DNA of 64,000 nt from assembly GCF_963676685.1 (NCBI RefSeq), contig NC_092344.1, positions 51,420,830 to 51,484,829 on the forward strand. Reading direction: 5' to 3'. The position numbers were made by a program, and so were the translations under genes. Positions 1 to 12,962 of this stretch are shown here, in pieces (position 1 is the stretch's first letter; each line of letters opens with the position of its first letter). The notes beneath the pieces were generated by a model. It was given only the letters and a program-made list of their open reading frames with translations, was not told where the DNA came from and made no database searches. Origin of the DNA: Mytilus edulis (lineage: Eukaryota; Mollusca; Bivalvia; Mytilida; Mytilidae).

Positions 1-544
1 AATAAACCACAAAAAAACACAACATAAACATTGTGTCACTGGTTATGGCCCATTACAATTTATCATCATTGATTCATCAACAATTTTGACTTCAATTGAT
101 TAATGAGGATAAAGGTTTATAAAGAGTTTGGTGTTTGTCTTCTGACCTCTTCCAGACTATATGTATTTCAAGGTGTAGGTTCTTAAAGTTAAATTTTGGA
201 TAAAAATAAAGTTACCATTTAAAAACTATGTAAAATTTAATCATGTTAATAGAAATGTTTCATCAAATTGTAATCAAAATATAAGTACTAAAAGAATCAT
301 TGCATTTTACATGTCCAGTACAAATACATACCAAAATTTGTTTATTTTTCTTATTTTTAATTTATTTTGTACTAATTAGATAAATTTTGTCTGATTTATC
401 TTTTATCATATATTGCAATTAAAACAATCCTTCCTACCTGTCAATTCAAAGTTGACAAAAATCACAATATTAACAAAAGATTATAATTCAAGGATTAAAG
501 AAAATTAAAACTTGATTATAACAGTTATTACCAGATATATATAT
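1..544. other. AT-rich stretch, no gene seen
   Basis: No frame of note. It may be the interior of the hAT-like element whose end lies at 945, because that element runs leftward out of the window. Confidence 0.4.
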
Positions 545-945
545 GTTCATATTTAAATTGTGAATATAAGGTACAATATCTTTTACTTCGGCTAATGATG
601 ACTTTTCAATACTGTAACAGCTTATTTTTTACTGAAGCTTCAAGTATACAAATCAACTAACATTCTTCAAGTAAAGAAAACTATTTTAACATGTTAAATA
701 TTTATCAAATATGAATAACAAAAAGTTTCATTTATTGACCATAAACACAATTTTAAATTATTTTTCATTGTAATCAGAAAGTAATCAAAAAGTAATCAGG
801 ATTACAGGGTATTTTGAAATGTAATTGATTAAATTAAATTACATGTAATCAGATTTTTGGCTGATTAATGATAACAATGATAACTTGAACAATTGTAATC
901 AATTACAGCTAATTAACGATTACAATTACAATTACCCCAACTCTG
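545..945 (-). mobile_element. Terminal part of a hAT-like DNA transposon
   Basis: The stretch is full of alternating GTAATTGTAATC / GATTACAATTAC motifs and ends at 945 with CCCCAACTCTG. Read inward, the terminus is CAGAGTTGGGGTAATTG. A CAGRG-like start is typical of hAT elements. The same roughly 350-bp segment occurs inverted at 62290-62690. The element body runs left beyond the window. It sits inside a dispersed repeat whose uninterrupted copy is at about 36750. The superfamily call rests on the terminus alone. Confidence 0.55.
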
Positions 946-1206
946 ATTGCGATAAGACGTGTCACGGTACTTGTCTATCCCAAATTCATGTATTTGGTTT
1001 TGATGTTATATTTGTTATTCTCGTGGGATTTTGTCTGATGCTTGGTTCGTTTCTGTGTGTTAGTTACATTGTAGTGTTGTGTCGTTGTTCTCCTCTTATA
1101 TTTATGCGTTTCCCTCAGTTTTAGTTTGTTACCCCGATTTTGTTTTTTGTCCATGGATTTATGAGTTTGAACAGCGGTATACTACTGTTGCCTTTATTTA
1201 TATACC
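946..1206 (+). repeat. Dispersed mussel repeat (acgtgtcacggtac... to ...gcctttattta)
   Basis: Nearly the same sequence recurs at 36760-37020, in part at 35615-35716, and in diverged form at 29700-30060 and 62215-62290. In the 36760 copy it runs directly into a hammerhead-ribozyme motif, so it is probably the body of a ribozyme-bearing retroposon. The short open frames in it are accidental. Confidence 0.7.
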
Positions 1207-1916
1207 TAAGACCAGTACTTTTCGCATATGCCATCTCTGAAAAATCGTGATGATAATGGTATTTTATTTTGTTGAATATGTAGGGTAAAATATGTCCCAA
1301 ATTGTACGTTCTTACTCCTTTATGAGATTATTTTATTTAGTTTATATAACATCTTTCAATAACAGCATTTAGAAAATACTGGAAGACTACAATAATCTAA
1401 TTTGATTTAGTGCAACTTATGAAACAATTCAAAAACGCATTCACTTGAGGTTCCATAGTAATGTTATTCTAATAAGATAAAAAGTGAAATATACAATTAG
1501 TTATAAAGGAACAAGAATTCATGATCTGCAAAATAACTAGGTTTGACTAAAATAGAAATATGGTCATCATTGGTTATAAAACCCTTGCTAACTTTGAGTA
1601 CTCATTTGGCTATTTTGAATTCAGAAATAAATCAATATGACGCTAAGTCCGAAAAGAATGGATAGATAAGTATGATGTCTCCTGTAGGTATATTGCTTAT
1701 CTCTGCACGTTAAATACAAAAATAAAGGTGACCTGTTAGAAGGCACAATTTCTGCATCTAACGAGCCATAACTTTTTAAAAACTTAAGTTTGAAAATTAA
1801 TTATTATTGTATGGATTGTGATGTTAGGGTAAAAAGATTCTAAACATTATGCAATAGGAAAGTAAGAAGATGGCGTATGATTGATATTGACAACTTTCAA
1901 CCAGAGACAAATCACA
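1207..1916. other. No feature recognised
   Basis: AT-rich DNA without a convincing frame, repeat or signal. Confidence 0.5.
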
Positions 1917-1920
1917 TTAA

Positions 1921-4900
1921 AGGGAAACTTCGCAAAAAAATGAAAAATTGATATTATGTTCATTCTGTATAAAAATGCTCAAATTCATAGATATTAAAGT
2001 TTTATTCCGCTAGATAAGCAATCACCATCGATTTTAAATTTAGAGTATCAATTCTCTGCGTTCGGCCATTTTGTCTTCTTTCTCGATCAATAACAACGAT
2101 ACGTCTATAAACCACAAAGGAACAAAACGACAGTAACCGATGTAGTCGTAATTGCGTGTCGATATCTTGTCACTCGTACGGTTGTTTTATCCGACTAACT
2201 AACTTGATACGGAAAGTATTCTTATTTTTTTTTAATTACCATGGTCTGTTGTTTTTAAACTGTTAATATTGGAATTAAGTAAAAAGTCAAAGTTGAAATC
2301 ATAAATAAGTGTTCCGTGAAAATTGTTTTCGAAAATCTAATTTGTTCATAATTCTTTAAAGTAATAAACTTTTTTCAAATAAATTCTGATCTTCCCTCAT
2401 CTGATCACCAGCATGGCTAAAGGTATTACTTCCAAAGGTATTGTGAGGGAGGGGTGTGAGGTGACACGTCCAGGTATTCAAGCGATTTCCTGTCGAATTA
2501 GGTAAAAAGTCAAAGTTGAAATCATAAATAAGTGTTCCGTGAAAATTGTTTTCGAAAATCTAATTTGTTCATAATTCTTTAAAGTAATAAACTTTTTTCA
2601 AATAAATTCTGATCTTCCCTCATCTGATCACCAGCATGGCTAAAGGTATTACTTCCAAAGGTATTGTGAGGGGTGTGAGGTGACACGTCCAGGTATGCAA
2701 GCGATTTCCTGTCGGGCTTGCAAGTTCATGCATCGTTTCACTTCTGCAGGTATTGATCAATGTACACTGCCGATAACTTATAACTTTCCATTTTGAACTA
2801 TCAGATGTATAATATACAAGTCTTTCTTACTTGTCATTACTAAACTCATACGCTTGTTTATAAATAACATTTCTGGTGTAAAGAATATTATTCATAAAAA
2901 TATAAATAATACCCCAAAAAATAAGATTTGATGAAATTAAAATCTATTTAAATATTTTTTCCAAGGGTGAATTTAGGAAAATGTAATATATACTCGTTGT
3001 CAATAGTGAAGGACAGAGTGGAACATACCAGAAATATTTATTTAAAAAATGAACGCACTTGTCAACGATTCGTTTATACGACTGGGTAGAAAGCTACGGA
3101 ACTATAGCGCAATTTAAACAGTATGTAATCATCGAATGTCGATAGACTATTGTATACCAAAAGAAGAAGAAGAAGAGAACCAATTTGATTTAAATACAGG
3201 TCGATGTATAACTTGCTTTGGTTCATCGAAGTTGTGGACATAGTAAAATCACAGATTTATGTTTCAATAAGATTGTTCTCGAACAAAGGAAGGAATTCGT
3301 CATCACAATTGTTATATATGCCACTGGACGGACACTAATTATAAAAAAAAATGCTTGTCCGCTAAATAGGGGTATTCTTGTCAGATAAAAGACTTTTAGT
3401 TATATTAAAAAAATAGGAAAATATGACATTAAATTGGTTCTGTCTTTTTTTTTTAAACATCGTTAAAAAGATGAGTGTCTAAGGTGAACGCCACAAGAAC
3501 CCTGTAATACTAGTACGAGAGTATAGCATGTAAACATTCCTTCTCAATAATATGGTTGTATCGGAAATCTTTTCATACAGATTGACAACTCATGGTCCGA
3601 TATGCATGTAATAGTTGCCACATGACGCCCATAGTTCTTTCCACCATCAACATCTTATTCTAATATATAGACGAAATTTCGGTATTGAAATGAATCTACA
3701 TCTCACAAACAGGATGTTTAAATAACGATTTTGAGTAATCCCCTAACGAACCAATATAAACGTATGGCAAGATATAACCATGATTGAAGGAATTTAGTTT
3801 TTGTCAGACGCATGAACTCATCACTATCATAAACGTATACGTATATATGCATGCAGTTTCAAATATCAAGAACAAGCGGTCGATGTCGATAGTTCGTTTT
3901 CTAACTGTTCAGAGTTAGACATGTCACTTGTTCATTCTTGGAAGCCTTCATATTCCCCATCCAACGATTGGAACTCTTTCTGGTTGTCTTGACTATATAT
4001 GCTTGTATGGTTTTTCTGTCGTTTATCTGTACAACTGGTTGCATTTCCTCTCCTTTCCCAACAAACAAACTAACGAAACGCTACTAGTCTGCTTTCTCTG
4101 GAGCTCATCCTCAATGGCGCTTATACGTCAGGAAACTTACATGTATACTAATAATGATTGTTTCAAGAACAACGATGTAGGGACGAACTATTCTAATTTC
4201 GTCAATATCAGTTATGCATGACTAAAATATAAGTTTTATTACAACAACTGTATTTGGTCTCGAATGTATGTTAACTAATTAATGTGTTTTTATAGACTAG
4301 CTCAAATCCTCATCCAAATAATATAATCTATATGTAATAATCGTTTCCTACCTGACACCGAGACTTAATGCCAAGCGGTAGACATATTTTAGGTACTAAT
4401 TAAGTAATTAAATGAACAATATTATTGATAACAATAATTAATCATTAATGTGCAAAGATTAAAAAAACAACAGTAGTTTTTCTTTATTTGTACGTATTAT
4501 ATTCCGCTTCGGTAGAGTTATCTTCAAATAGTTTCAGATATTAATTTATACATGGGTTTCAAAAGTCTAAATGTAAGTATTCTCGTACATTTTTTTGCCT
4601 AATAAAGACAATCAAAATGCTTTGGTAAAGCTATTTCTAATTTCTAAGTTCCCCTTTTTAATGAGACATATAAATCAAGGACAAGAGGTGTATATCATTT
4701 CATTCTGACACATGAATTAAGTTTCCCGTCTTTAACCGAAAATTGTTTATTTCTTAGTAAATTAATTTATTTGAATTCAAATAAATAATAGCACAAAATA
4801 TAATTAAATATTCCACGGCGATCTATTTTCATTTGTCACCAACTTGAATATGTATTTTAAATGTGTGTATTAAATGCTCCCTTGTTTTATAATCCACTGA

Positions 4901-5550
4901 TCCGAATAGACAGTCACACCTGGCAAGGTGTGCCCTAGAGGCGTGGTTAACATGATACCGAAGTGCAAATAACAATTTACCTTTCAACAAGCCATCTACG
5001 AGTTTTGCCACAGAACCGTGAATACACACATCGTATAAACCTAGTCATAGCAGAGACAGTAAAAGGTCAATAAGAGTACACCAACATATTGTCTTTTACA
5101 GATTATTGTACTTTAATTTGTTCACCTTATCAGTCCGAAAATGCATTAATTAAAAATAAATTTATAACATTTTGTGTTGTCTAAAAAATTAATTTGAATA
5201 TATACGTTTAACATAGAAAAATTTATCTCATGAATATGTACAATTGCACGTCTGTGCGTTTTATCTTCTTATTATCGGCTGGTTATTAGATAAAGCAGAA
5301 GTCATCGACGCGCTTACGATTACGTTAAAATATGATTAAAAACCGAGACTTTTAATGATTGTATTTTAAATCCCGGCATGCAAAAAGCAGGAGAAAACGT
5401 CACGACCTACAGGAAGTTGTTAATATTTTTTCATTGATTATTGAATTTCTCCTTTATTACTGCAATTATAGCGATAAAACTTTGTGAATATATATATTAT
5501 GTCATAATGAACATATTTAAACCATAAGTAAAAAATCGCGAATTTTCCCT
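1921..5550. mobile_element. Kolobok-like DNA element flanked by TTAA
   Basis: The left end AGGGAAACTTCGC (1921-1933) and the right end GCGAATTTTCCCT (5538-5550) are inverted repeats matching at 12 of 13 bases. Each is directly flanked by TTAA (1917-1920 and 5551-5554), the target duplication used by Kolobok and piggyBac elements. The AGGG terminus fits Kolobok better than piggyBac. Weaker inverted similarity continues about 80 bp inward (ATATTATGTTCAT and AAAGTTTTAT blocks). The 3.6-kb interior has no recognisable transposase. Small frames at 3928-4221 (+) and 4829-5029 (-) match nothing I know, so it is probably non-autonomous or decayed. Confidence 0.65.
2272..2716. repeat. Tandem duplication, two units of about 223 bp
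   Basis: AAAAAGTCAAAGTTGAAATC starts at 2281 and again at 2504. The two units are almost identical, apart from a 4-bp GGGA difference in the GTGAGGG run and a few substitutions near the ends. The high identity implies a recent duplication inside the TTAA-flanked element. Confidence 0.9.
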
Positions 5551-5554
5551 TTAA

Positions 5555-6300
5555 GTAGATAATTACAGGAAACTAACTTCCTTCAAAAATAAGAAAAATG
5601 TATACTGCATTGCAAGATTTAAAAATTCTTATATAGGGAGTTTGTAAATTTGTTAATTTCATATGGGGTTCACGACATCACGTCTACTGCTAAACTTCAG
5701 CTTAACCCCTATGGATTTTATAAACCCTCTGTGGATCTGCAGGGGGTTAGTAGCGAACCACATAACTTATAATGTACATGTTTGTACGAAATTCTGTGTG
5801 TTTTTTTTTATGACCTCTGAATAAAAGAATCAGTATATTTTTCATCTAATCTTTCTTGTTTTTGTATTATGAATAAAAATGATCAATTGAATACTTTTAA
5901 TTTTGAAATTATCATAAACGAAAAAGCACTCATATTGACGTATGGTTGCTAGTTGTCTTATGACAGTCGTATCCTATCTCCTTCTCATATCGAACATTAT
6001 TAGCTGCAACCTAAACTTTAAAGTATATTATGTTTCAAACATAAATTCATTCCCAATGAATAATGTTTTAAGGAATACTCATACTTCCTATATATATTAT
6101 ATAATTGTTCAAGAAAACTTTATGTTATTCCAGACCATCCTTGTGAAACACAATTCCTTCATCATTTAGAAATATTACAAAATGATGTACAGTGTTTCAG
6201 AAACAAAATATAAAATCATTTATTTAAAAAAAACATTGAAAAATGTTTAATATTGGGTTTTTTTTGTCATGTTTTTTTTATTCATAACATCAACTACAAA
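5555..6300. other. No feature recognised
   Basis: AT-rich DNA between two mobile elements. The 75-codon frame at 5942-6169 has no recognisable content. Confidence 0.5.
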
Positions 6301-6620
6301 CAATTAAAGTCTGAAATGGCCTATATCTGTACTCGACTAGTACGTACTGATTTTTACTCGACCAGTCTGAATTGGTCTGACTTTTACTTGACATTACTCG
6401 ACCCCAGTCTGAACAATACTCGACTGTACTGAATCCTACTTTACCCTTATCTTTGCCGTTGAAAATAGTCTGAACTATTACTCGACCAGTGTGAAACAGT
6501 CTTAACCCGTTGTTGATCTGTACTCGACCTATTTTTCCAGTCTAAACCGCACTTAACCAAAGGTCTAAACAATACTCGAGCAGTCTGAACAATACTAGAC
6601 CAAATAACCTCTACTTTTTT
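6301..6620 (+). repeat. Foldback-type inverted-repeat end, left copy
   Basis: Degenerate short direct repeats of ACTCGACCAGTCTGAA type begin with CAATTAAAGTCTGAAATGGC. The block is the reverse complement of 18220-18496, with the same terminus, the same TATATCTGTACT motif and the same repeat units. Long terminal repeats built from short tandem units are the hallmark of foldback elements. The two blocks may be the ends of one 12.2-kb element or of two independent insertions. Confidence 0.6.
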
Positions 6621-7740
6621 AACTGTTAAAATAAATTTCTTTTTAACTGACATATATAACAACAGCCAACAAAATTTATAAATTGTTTAACCTTATACAA
6701 GTATGGACACAGACGCAAATTGTCAGTGGGGTTAAAGGTCGTTACAAATGTATTGAAAGCTAGACTGGAAATGTGTATTAACAAATTGAGTTGATGTGTA
6801 CATGTCTTCATTCAAATGCATTGACTGATAAAAAAAAGGGGGGGCTTCAACTTCCACCCCTCTCTGTGAATTAGTTGTTTGAGTGTTTGAATATGGAGTT
6901 TGTTAATAAATAGCTGCACTGTAAGCGCATGATATGTCTTGATTCCTTTTAAGCTTGCTTAAAGGTTGAACTATTTTGTTTTGTACAATTATTAGTCTAT
7001 TTGTTTTCTCATTTCAGTTGTTTTATATTTGTCATTTTAAGGTCTTTTATAGCTGACTGTGCTGTATGAGCTTTTGTCATTGTTGAAGGCTATTTGGGGA
7101 CCTGTAGTTGTTAATCTTGTTTTAAATTTTGGAATGTAGCTGAAGTCAACAGACATAGACAATTCACCCAAGTTTTATAAAATGATGTGGAAGTGTTTAT
7201 GTGAATAATTGAGATGGGAAATGAGGAAAGTGTCAAAGTGACAACAACCCAACCATAGAGTAGACAACAGCTGAAGGCCTCCAATGGGTTTTCAATGTAG
7301 CCAGAAACTCCTGCACTTAAAGGTGTCCAAAAACTATAAAATCCCTTCTTTTTTTTAGCATATATAAAAATTCATAACACAGAAATGTATAATCTGAAAT
7401 TTATTACAATCAAAAGGGACCTTAGGTCAATGGTGTAAACAATTCACCAAAGTTTAATTAAAGGTGATGGATGCATTTTTGTGTTATTGTTCAAAATTGG
7501 AAAATTCTCTCTTTTTTAAGGATAAAACCTCTCTTCATAACATGATAATGAAAATTCTAAAATTTATAAAATCGATGTGGAGCTTATGTCAATAGATATA
7601 AACATTTCAACAAATTTTCTTGAAAGTAGGGGGAAGTGTTTTCTAGTTATTGTCTGAAGTGTGGATGATGGACTAATAGACAACAGTATACTATATTATG
7701 TTGTGTGTGAGACATTGGTATAATAAAATGGTTTCGAATG
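6621..7740. repeat. Remnants of retroposon tails
   Basis: At 7203-7330 there is a diverged copy of the distal Naiad-type 3' tail (compare 43794-43925): GAAA..GAGGAAAGTGTCAAAG, then ACAACAACCCAACCATAGAG. At about 7010-7090 CTTTTATAGCTGACTGTGCTGTATGAGC resembles the other tail family (compare 51095-51130), given here as a partial match. The rest has no recognisable feature. Confidence 0.5.
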
Positions 7741-8880
7741 AATAATGATTAGAAACTGTTTAATGCAGTTATTGAGGGAACGACAGTGAAGAAATTCCTG
7801 AGATCAATGCGTTTGAATCCTAAGAATTCAATTTTTGTTGAAATGAAACAAAGTTCAATTTTTGACCCTTTGGATCTTAATGTAAACCAATTTGAAAAAG
7901 GGACAATCCTGTGCAATTGAATGTTTCTTGCTATTGTGCAATACTGTGCAATTAAAAATTTCTTGCTATTGCACAATACTGTGCAATTGGAGATTTCTTG
8001 CTATTGTGCAATACTGTGCAATTGAAAATTTCTTGGTATTGAACAATACTGTGCAATTGAAGATTTCTTGCTATTGCAGAATACTGCGCAATTGAAAATT
8101 TCTTGCTATTGCACAATACTCAGTTAGTATAATAATTTTTGACCCCGATTTGGACCAACATGAAAACTGGGCCCATAATCAAAAATCTAAGTACATGTTA
8201 AGACTCACCATATCAAAGAACCCCAAGAATTCAATTTTTATTAAAATCAAGCTTATTTTAATTTTGGACCCTTTGGACTTTAATGTAGACCAATTAGAAA
8301 ACAGGACCTAAAATTAAGAATTTGGACATGGTTAGATTTGGCATATCAAAGAAGCACAATACCGTATTTCATTTTTTTGATGAAATCAAACAAAGTTTAA
8401 TTTTGGCCCCTTATTCCTTGGGACCAAAATTAATCCAAACCTACCTTTTGTGGTCATAAACCTTTATAGATTTCAATTAACTTATACTAAAGTTATTGTT
8501 CAAAAACCAAGAAAAATGCTTATTTGGGGCCTGTTTTTTGGCCCCTAAATCCTACACTGTTGGAACTAAAATTACCAAAATCTATCCCAACCCTCCTTAT
8601 GTGGCCATAGACCTTATGTTAAAATATCATAGATTTCTGTTAACCAACTTAAGTTATAGAGCAAAAACCAAGAACAATGCTAATTTGGCCCCTTATTCCT
8701 AAACTGTTGAGACCAAAATACCCCAAATCAATCCCACCCTTCCTTTCATGGTCATAAATCTTGTGTCTAAATTTCATATATTTCCATTTTACTTTTACTG
8801 AAGTTAGAGTGCGAAAACCGAATGTCTTTGGATGAAGACGATGATGCCAACGTGATACCAATGTACAACCAAAAAGTTTT
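7741..8880 (+). repeat. Mollusc interspersed repeat with internal tandem structure
   Basis: Several imperfect units repeat blocks such as TTGGCCCCTTATTCCT, CATAAACCTT and AACCAAGAA.AATGCT. They end with a GATGAAGACGATGATGCCAACGTG block and a GGTTGTATAAAAAT block. A related, more diverged copy is at 9290-9845. I recognise this as a widespread bivalve repeat but cannot assign a superfamily. The short frames inside are accidental. Confidence 0.6.
7909..8118 (+). repeat. 35-bp minisatellite, six units
   Basis: CTGTGCAATT starts at 7909, 7944, 7979, 8014, 8049 and 8084, an exact 35-bp period. Unit junctions contain the near-palindrome TTGTGCAATACTGTGCAA, so each unit boundary could form a small hairpin. 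Confidence 0.95.
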
Positions 8881-9289
8881 CAATTTTTGCGGTTGTATAA
8901 AAATGATGTCAAATCAAATTTTTAATGGAGTTTGCAACAGTAATTATTCAACTACTCATTTTAATACATCATAAAGTATTAAAGTGTAAATGTCATACAG
9001 TCATGGTGATGATGCCTCCGCTAGCATATAACGTTATAAAGGTACATAAATCAAGAACTGTAAAAGTGAAGCTGCTAAAAATTGAACTTAAACCAAGTTT
9101 AGAGGTACCGGTAATAAGCATTTGTATACACATTTCACTAAATTTAGTTGAGACAAACTTGAGAAATTTTTCCATTTGTGAAAGGGGATAACCCTAGAAT
9201 GATAATCAAAGTGCTTGTAATCACTGAATGGCTATTAAAGACTGCTTAAATTTATCAGTTGGTAGTAAAGTGAATTTTGCATTGTATAT

Positions 9290-9845
9290 TGTATACATAG
9301 CATTATTTTAAGTCGATTCAACTACTTTTCTGGACAGAGACAGATAACTCCAATTTTCAAAGAAGATTTCATAAAGCAATGGTTTTAGGTAATATTAATT
9401 CAACAACCATTCTGGACAAAGAAAGATAACTCCAATTTATTGCCTTGAATCTACAAAAATGTTTGTTTTTGGCCCTCAATTCCTCGACTGTTTGCCCCAT
9501 AACCCACAAAATAGACCCCAAACTTCTACTTATGGTATTAAATATTAATTACAGTTTCAAAACAATTGAAATACTTATACACAACTTTTTGTACTGACAC
9601 AAGATTAATGCTTGTTTTGGGCACCTTTGGAACCCTTATTCATAAACCTTAGGGACTATATATATATAACCGCCCCAAAACAATCCCAAGCTTCCTTTTA
9701 TGATTATAAATATTATGTTATAATTTAATGGCTTCCTTTTTACTTATACTGAAGTTATTATCTGGAAACCATCCGTCTTGGGAAGACGACGACAGGATAC
9801 CTACATGTATTTCAACTGCAAAAATTTCTGTGGTTGTATAAAAAT
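9290..9845 (+). repeat. Diverged second copy of the 7741-8880 repeat family
   Basis: It shares TACTTATACTGAAGTTATT, a GGGAAGACGACGACA block and a final GTGGTTGTATAAAAATT with the end of the preceding copy. CTGGACA.AGA.AGATAACTCCAATTT also occurs twice inside it (about 9331 and 9412). Confidence 0.55.
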
Positions 9846-10985
9846 TTCAAATATGTACAATGAAATATAGTTTCAAAATTGATAAGCCTAGATAGGCCTT
9901 ATAATTTTTTCCCCACATAGTTGAAGGACCATTTACACTCAGGACTGAGTCATAAGTAGGCAGTAAAGTCTACAGATGTATTAAAACAACCTAGCATCAT
10001 ATTGCTAGTAGTGGGAGTAGCATTCTTGGGTAAATTTGTTCTTTTTTTTTATAATATGTTTGGTTCAAATCAAAATAGAATGCTTTTATCTCCCTAATAC
10101 TCACATTGTAAATAGAGGTGGTACTACTTTGACAAATCCTTGTACATGAGAGTCTTCTGTCAAATCTTTATTTCACAAAGAATGAATTGCATAACAATGA
10201 ACTGAGCACAAAGCAAAGTACTTTAATAATACACTTAGACAAAGAGCTAAATCCAGTGATATACTTTGTACTACTGGTCCTTCATTAACATCCATTGACC
10301 AAAACCACATCTCAACGACATTCCATACTACATGGTTGGATTCGGAAGTCCTGAAAAAGACATGATTTTTTTTAACATATTTTAAGTATATATATACACA
10401 GGTTAAAACTTTCTTGTTGTATAATCATTCCGTATCTAGCAACTATCAATTTGCTTAATGCAAATATTGATATATGTTGAGTGTACCTCTGTTGGAAATA
10501 AGAACACACAAACCTCCACCTAGTTTTAGTCAATGGACAAAACATTCAAAACTATAAAATATTATAGATCTAAGACTTGTCAGTGTCTATTTACCATTGC
10601 CACTGAATCAGTGATATACACAATGTATGTATTGTACACATAATTATATACCTGCAAAACTAAAATTATAAAGTACATACATGTTTGTATATAAGACTAA
10701 AACTGACATTCAGTCTTTACAACATCTTCATTCCCAAAGTCATTTTCAAATCTGACTTCATGGTAAAATAAGATTCCATATCTACAACCAATTAAAAGGA
10801 AAAATCCCTCTGATAGACTAGCATTTAAATCCGATTTCTAAAATGGAAGCTAGGTCACCTTGGAACTTAGAACTAAAAAAAATCAAACAATATATCTGAT
10901 ATATTTCAAATGCATGTACATGAAATAATATAAATCTCTAAAATTCACCATATTGTTCCCTTTTTCATCTTCTGTTAGATACTGT
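9846..10985. other. No feature recognised
   Basis: AT-rich DNA with no supported gene, RNA or repeat. Confidence 0.5.
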
Positions 10986-10990
10986 ATATC

Positions 10991-11135
10991 CAGTGGCGGA
11001 TCCAGAAATTTTTTTAAGTGGGGGCCCACTGACTGACCTAAGAGGGGGCTCGCTCAAGTCATGATTCAGTGATTCCCTATATAAGCAACCAAATTTTGTC
11101 TCAAAAAGCAGGCCCCCCCCCTAAATCTGCCTCTG
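10991..11135. mobile_element. 145-bp MITE with 5-bp target duplication
   Basis: The ends CAGTGGCGGATCCAG (left) and, read inward from the right, CAGAGGCAGATTTAG are imperfect inverted repeats. ATATC flanks both sides (10986-10990 and 11136-11140). G- and C-rich runs lie just inside the ends. CAGTGGCGGATCCAG is a terminus seen on many animal MITEs. Confidence 0.75.
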
Positions 11136-11140
11136 ATATC

Positions 11141-12758
11141 AACCTCTAGATGTCTTTCAATTACATTCAGTTTAGTGTGGGTTGATCTTTGATTGTTGTA
11201 CATGTTACAACCAGATTCCCAGCAGGGAGCAACTTTGTAAGACCGCAGAGGTTCAAGCTTAGATTTTGAAATAAGGGGGAAAATGTAACCTTTTCAATTT
11301 ATAAAACAGGTTCAACATCATTTCTGTACATATATAAACATATTCTAAACTGTGGACACACCTTCATTAAATATTCTACTTCAATTAGTGGAGGAGATCA
11401 AATTAAAAAGTTGCAATGGTTAAATACTCCAATCACAGTCTTTCCTGCTAAAATCTCATGTGTAGAATGTGATAAACGGTTTTTGGGTCTATATATTGTC
11501 CTTGATATTGAGGTTATCTTGACACAGCAAAATATAAAGAAAATGTAAACTATGATCTGGAAATTGACTTCGTTTTCCCAAAATAAGCCCACTTAAACTG
11601 AACTTTAAATGCAAAAGACCTCTAAATGGCTAACAGATATTGCTATATAAAAGAATAGTCCATGATTATACATGTATAATGATATTAAAGAATTCATGAA
11701 ATTTACACTGATTCTGTCAGTTGAATGGACTAGAATGAGATAAGTTATATACATGATAGACATAAAGGTTTTTTCCAACAGTTGTGGTGTAAATTAATTC
11801 AGTTGTATTTTATGGTTGATATATTTATGTATATACATGTATGTAAATCATTGGCTCTTCAACCAATGATATTTTACAATATCAATTATTTGTTTATTTT
11901 TCTAATGTTGGTATTTTTCAGCATACTAAAAATGTTTTAGCACAACACGAGCACAAGCTTTATAGGGTGTCCTCACACAGGGTTTCCGCTGGCCGTCGCC
12001 ATTTTTCCCAATTTGCGAAAAAAATAATACTTGGGGCGATGAAAATTCGTCATTTGCTTAAGAATTTGGCGAAAGAAATATATAGAAAGATTTATTTTCC
12101 TCCTTCTTGTTTATTTACTTTTTTCGAGTTTCTCAGACTTTAACTTATCAGACAATACTCGGAATTCACCTTGACCTCATTAAGATTTTGACAGAAAATC
12201 AATTATCAGCTGATTGCAATTTACAGCTATCAACAACAAAGGACTAATTAATAAAGGTGTTGATTGAATTGTTTGTCAAAATGATATGGTTGAATGACTT
12301 CCACTAAATGTCACATACAGGAGTTATTTACCACTTTTCGACTCATGTGTTTGAAGAACTCTTTTGACGTCTCCTCTCCATGTAAAGATAGTTTAGAAAA
12401 GAAAGTTGTTGTTGTGACAATAAATGTTAAAGGGCAAGAAAAATCTCTGATTTAAAACTTGAATTATCCTTTGACTTTGATGTAAGTAATTGATCAGGGA
12501 GACTACTTTAAAGTCGTTTGAGTGACACACGTGTTTCAAGCATAGTTTACCGTCTAAACTTTTTCATTAAAGATGGTCAAGAAAAGATGGTCAAGATGGT
12601 GGTTATGAAGAAGGGGGGGGGGGAATGCATTCTGGCATCACAATTTCAAATGACAGAGGATAACCTTTGATCTGTCCATATACATGTATGGGGGTATCTT
12701 ATTGAAGTATTCTTGCCAAATGAAGATTAAACAGTAATTCTTAGACATGACAATAAAA
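11141..12758. other. Mostly featureless; possible transposon terminus near 11978
   Basis: CAGGGTTTCCGC at 11978-11989 followed by TGGCCGTCGCCATTTT resembles a hAT-type terminus, but I found no partner end. The rest has no supported feature. Confidence 0.35.
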
Positions 12759-12826
12759 GAGGGGGGATAGGACCTTTATCGGGACTCCGGGATCGGGTGT
12801 TTTTAAGCTCGGGATTATCCCCCCTC
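12759..12826. repeat. Short inverted repeat, GAGGGGGGATA ends
   Basis: GAGGGGGGATA (12759-12769) and TATCCCCCCTC (12816-12826) are perfect inverted repeats around about 46 bp. It could be a very small MITE or a remnant. No clear target duplication is seen. Confidence 0.45.
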
Positions 12827-12904
12827 ATAAAATGTACACTTTTTTTCAAGACGATTAAAAAATCAGCTGAATTTGACAAATCACACTATTTGTTTTCCAA
12901 AAAT

Positions 12905-12962
12905 AACTGTAATTGGATGGGGGTTCTGTGTATTTACATTATTTTAACAACTCTCCTTGGGC
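12905..12962 (+). repeat. Short dispersed repeat, first of three copies
   Basis: GGGGGTTCTGTGTATT followed by CACATTATTT and ACTCTCCTT occurs here and again, more fully, at 16880-16932 and 17150-17205. Confidence 0.6.

Noticed and set aside
885..1124. A 79-codon frame with hydrophobic C-terminus
   Set aside because: It runs from the hAT-like end into a dispersed repeat, and equivalent repeat copies do not keep the frame.
7892..8095. A repetitive 67-codon frame
   Set aside because: It is a translation of the 35-bp minisatellite; 35 is not a multiple of 3, so the peptide repeat is an accident.
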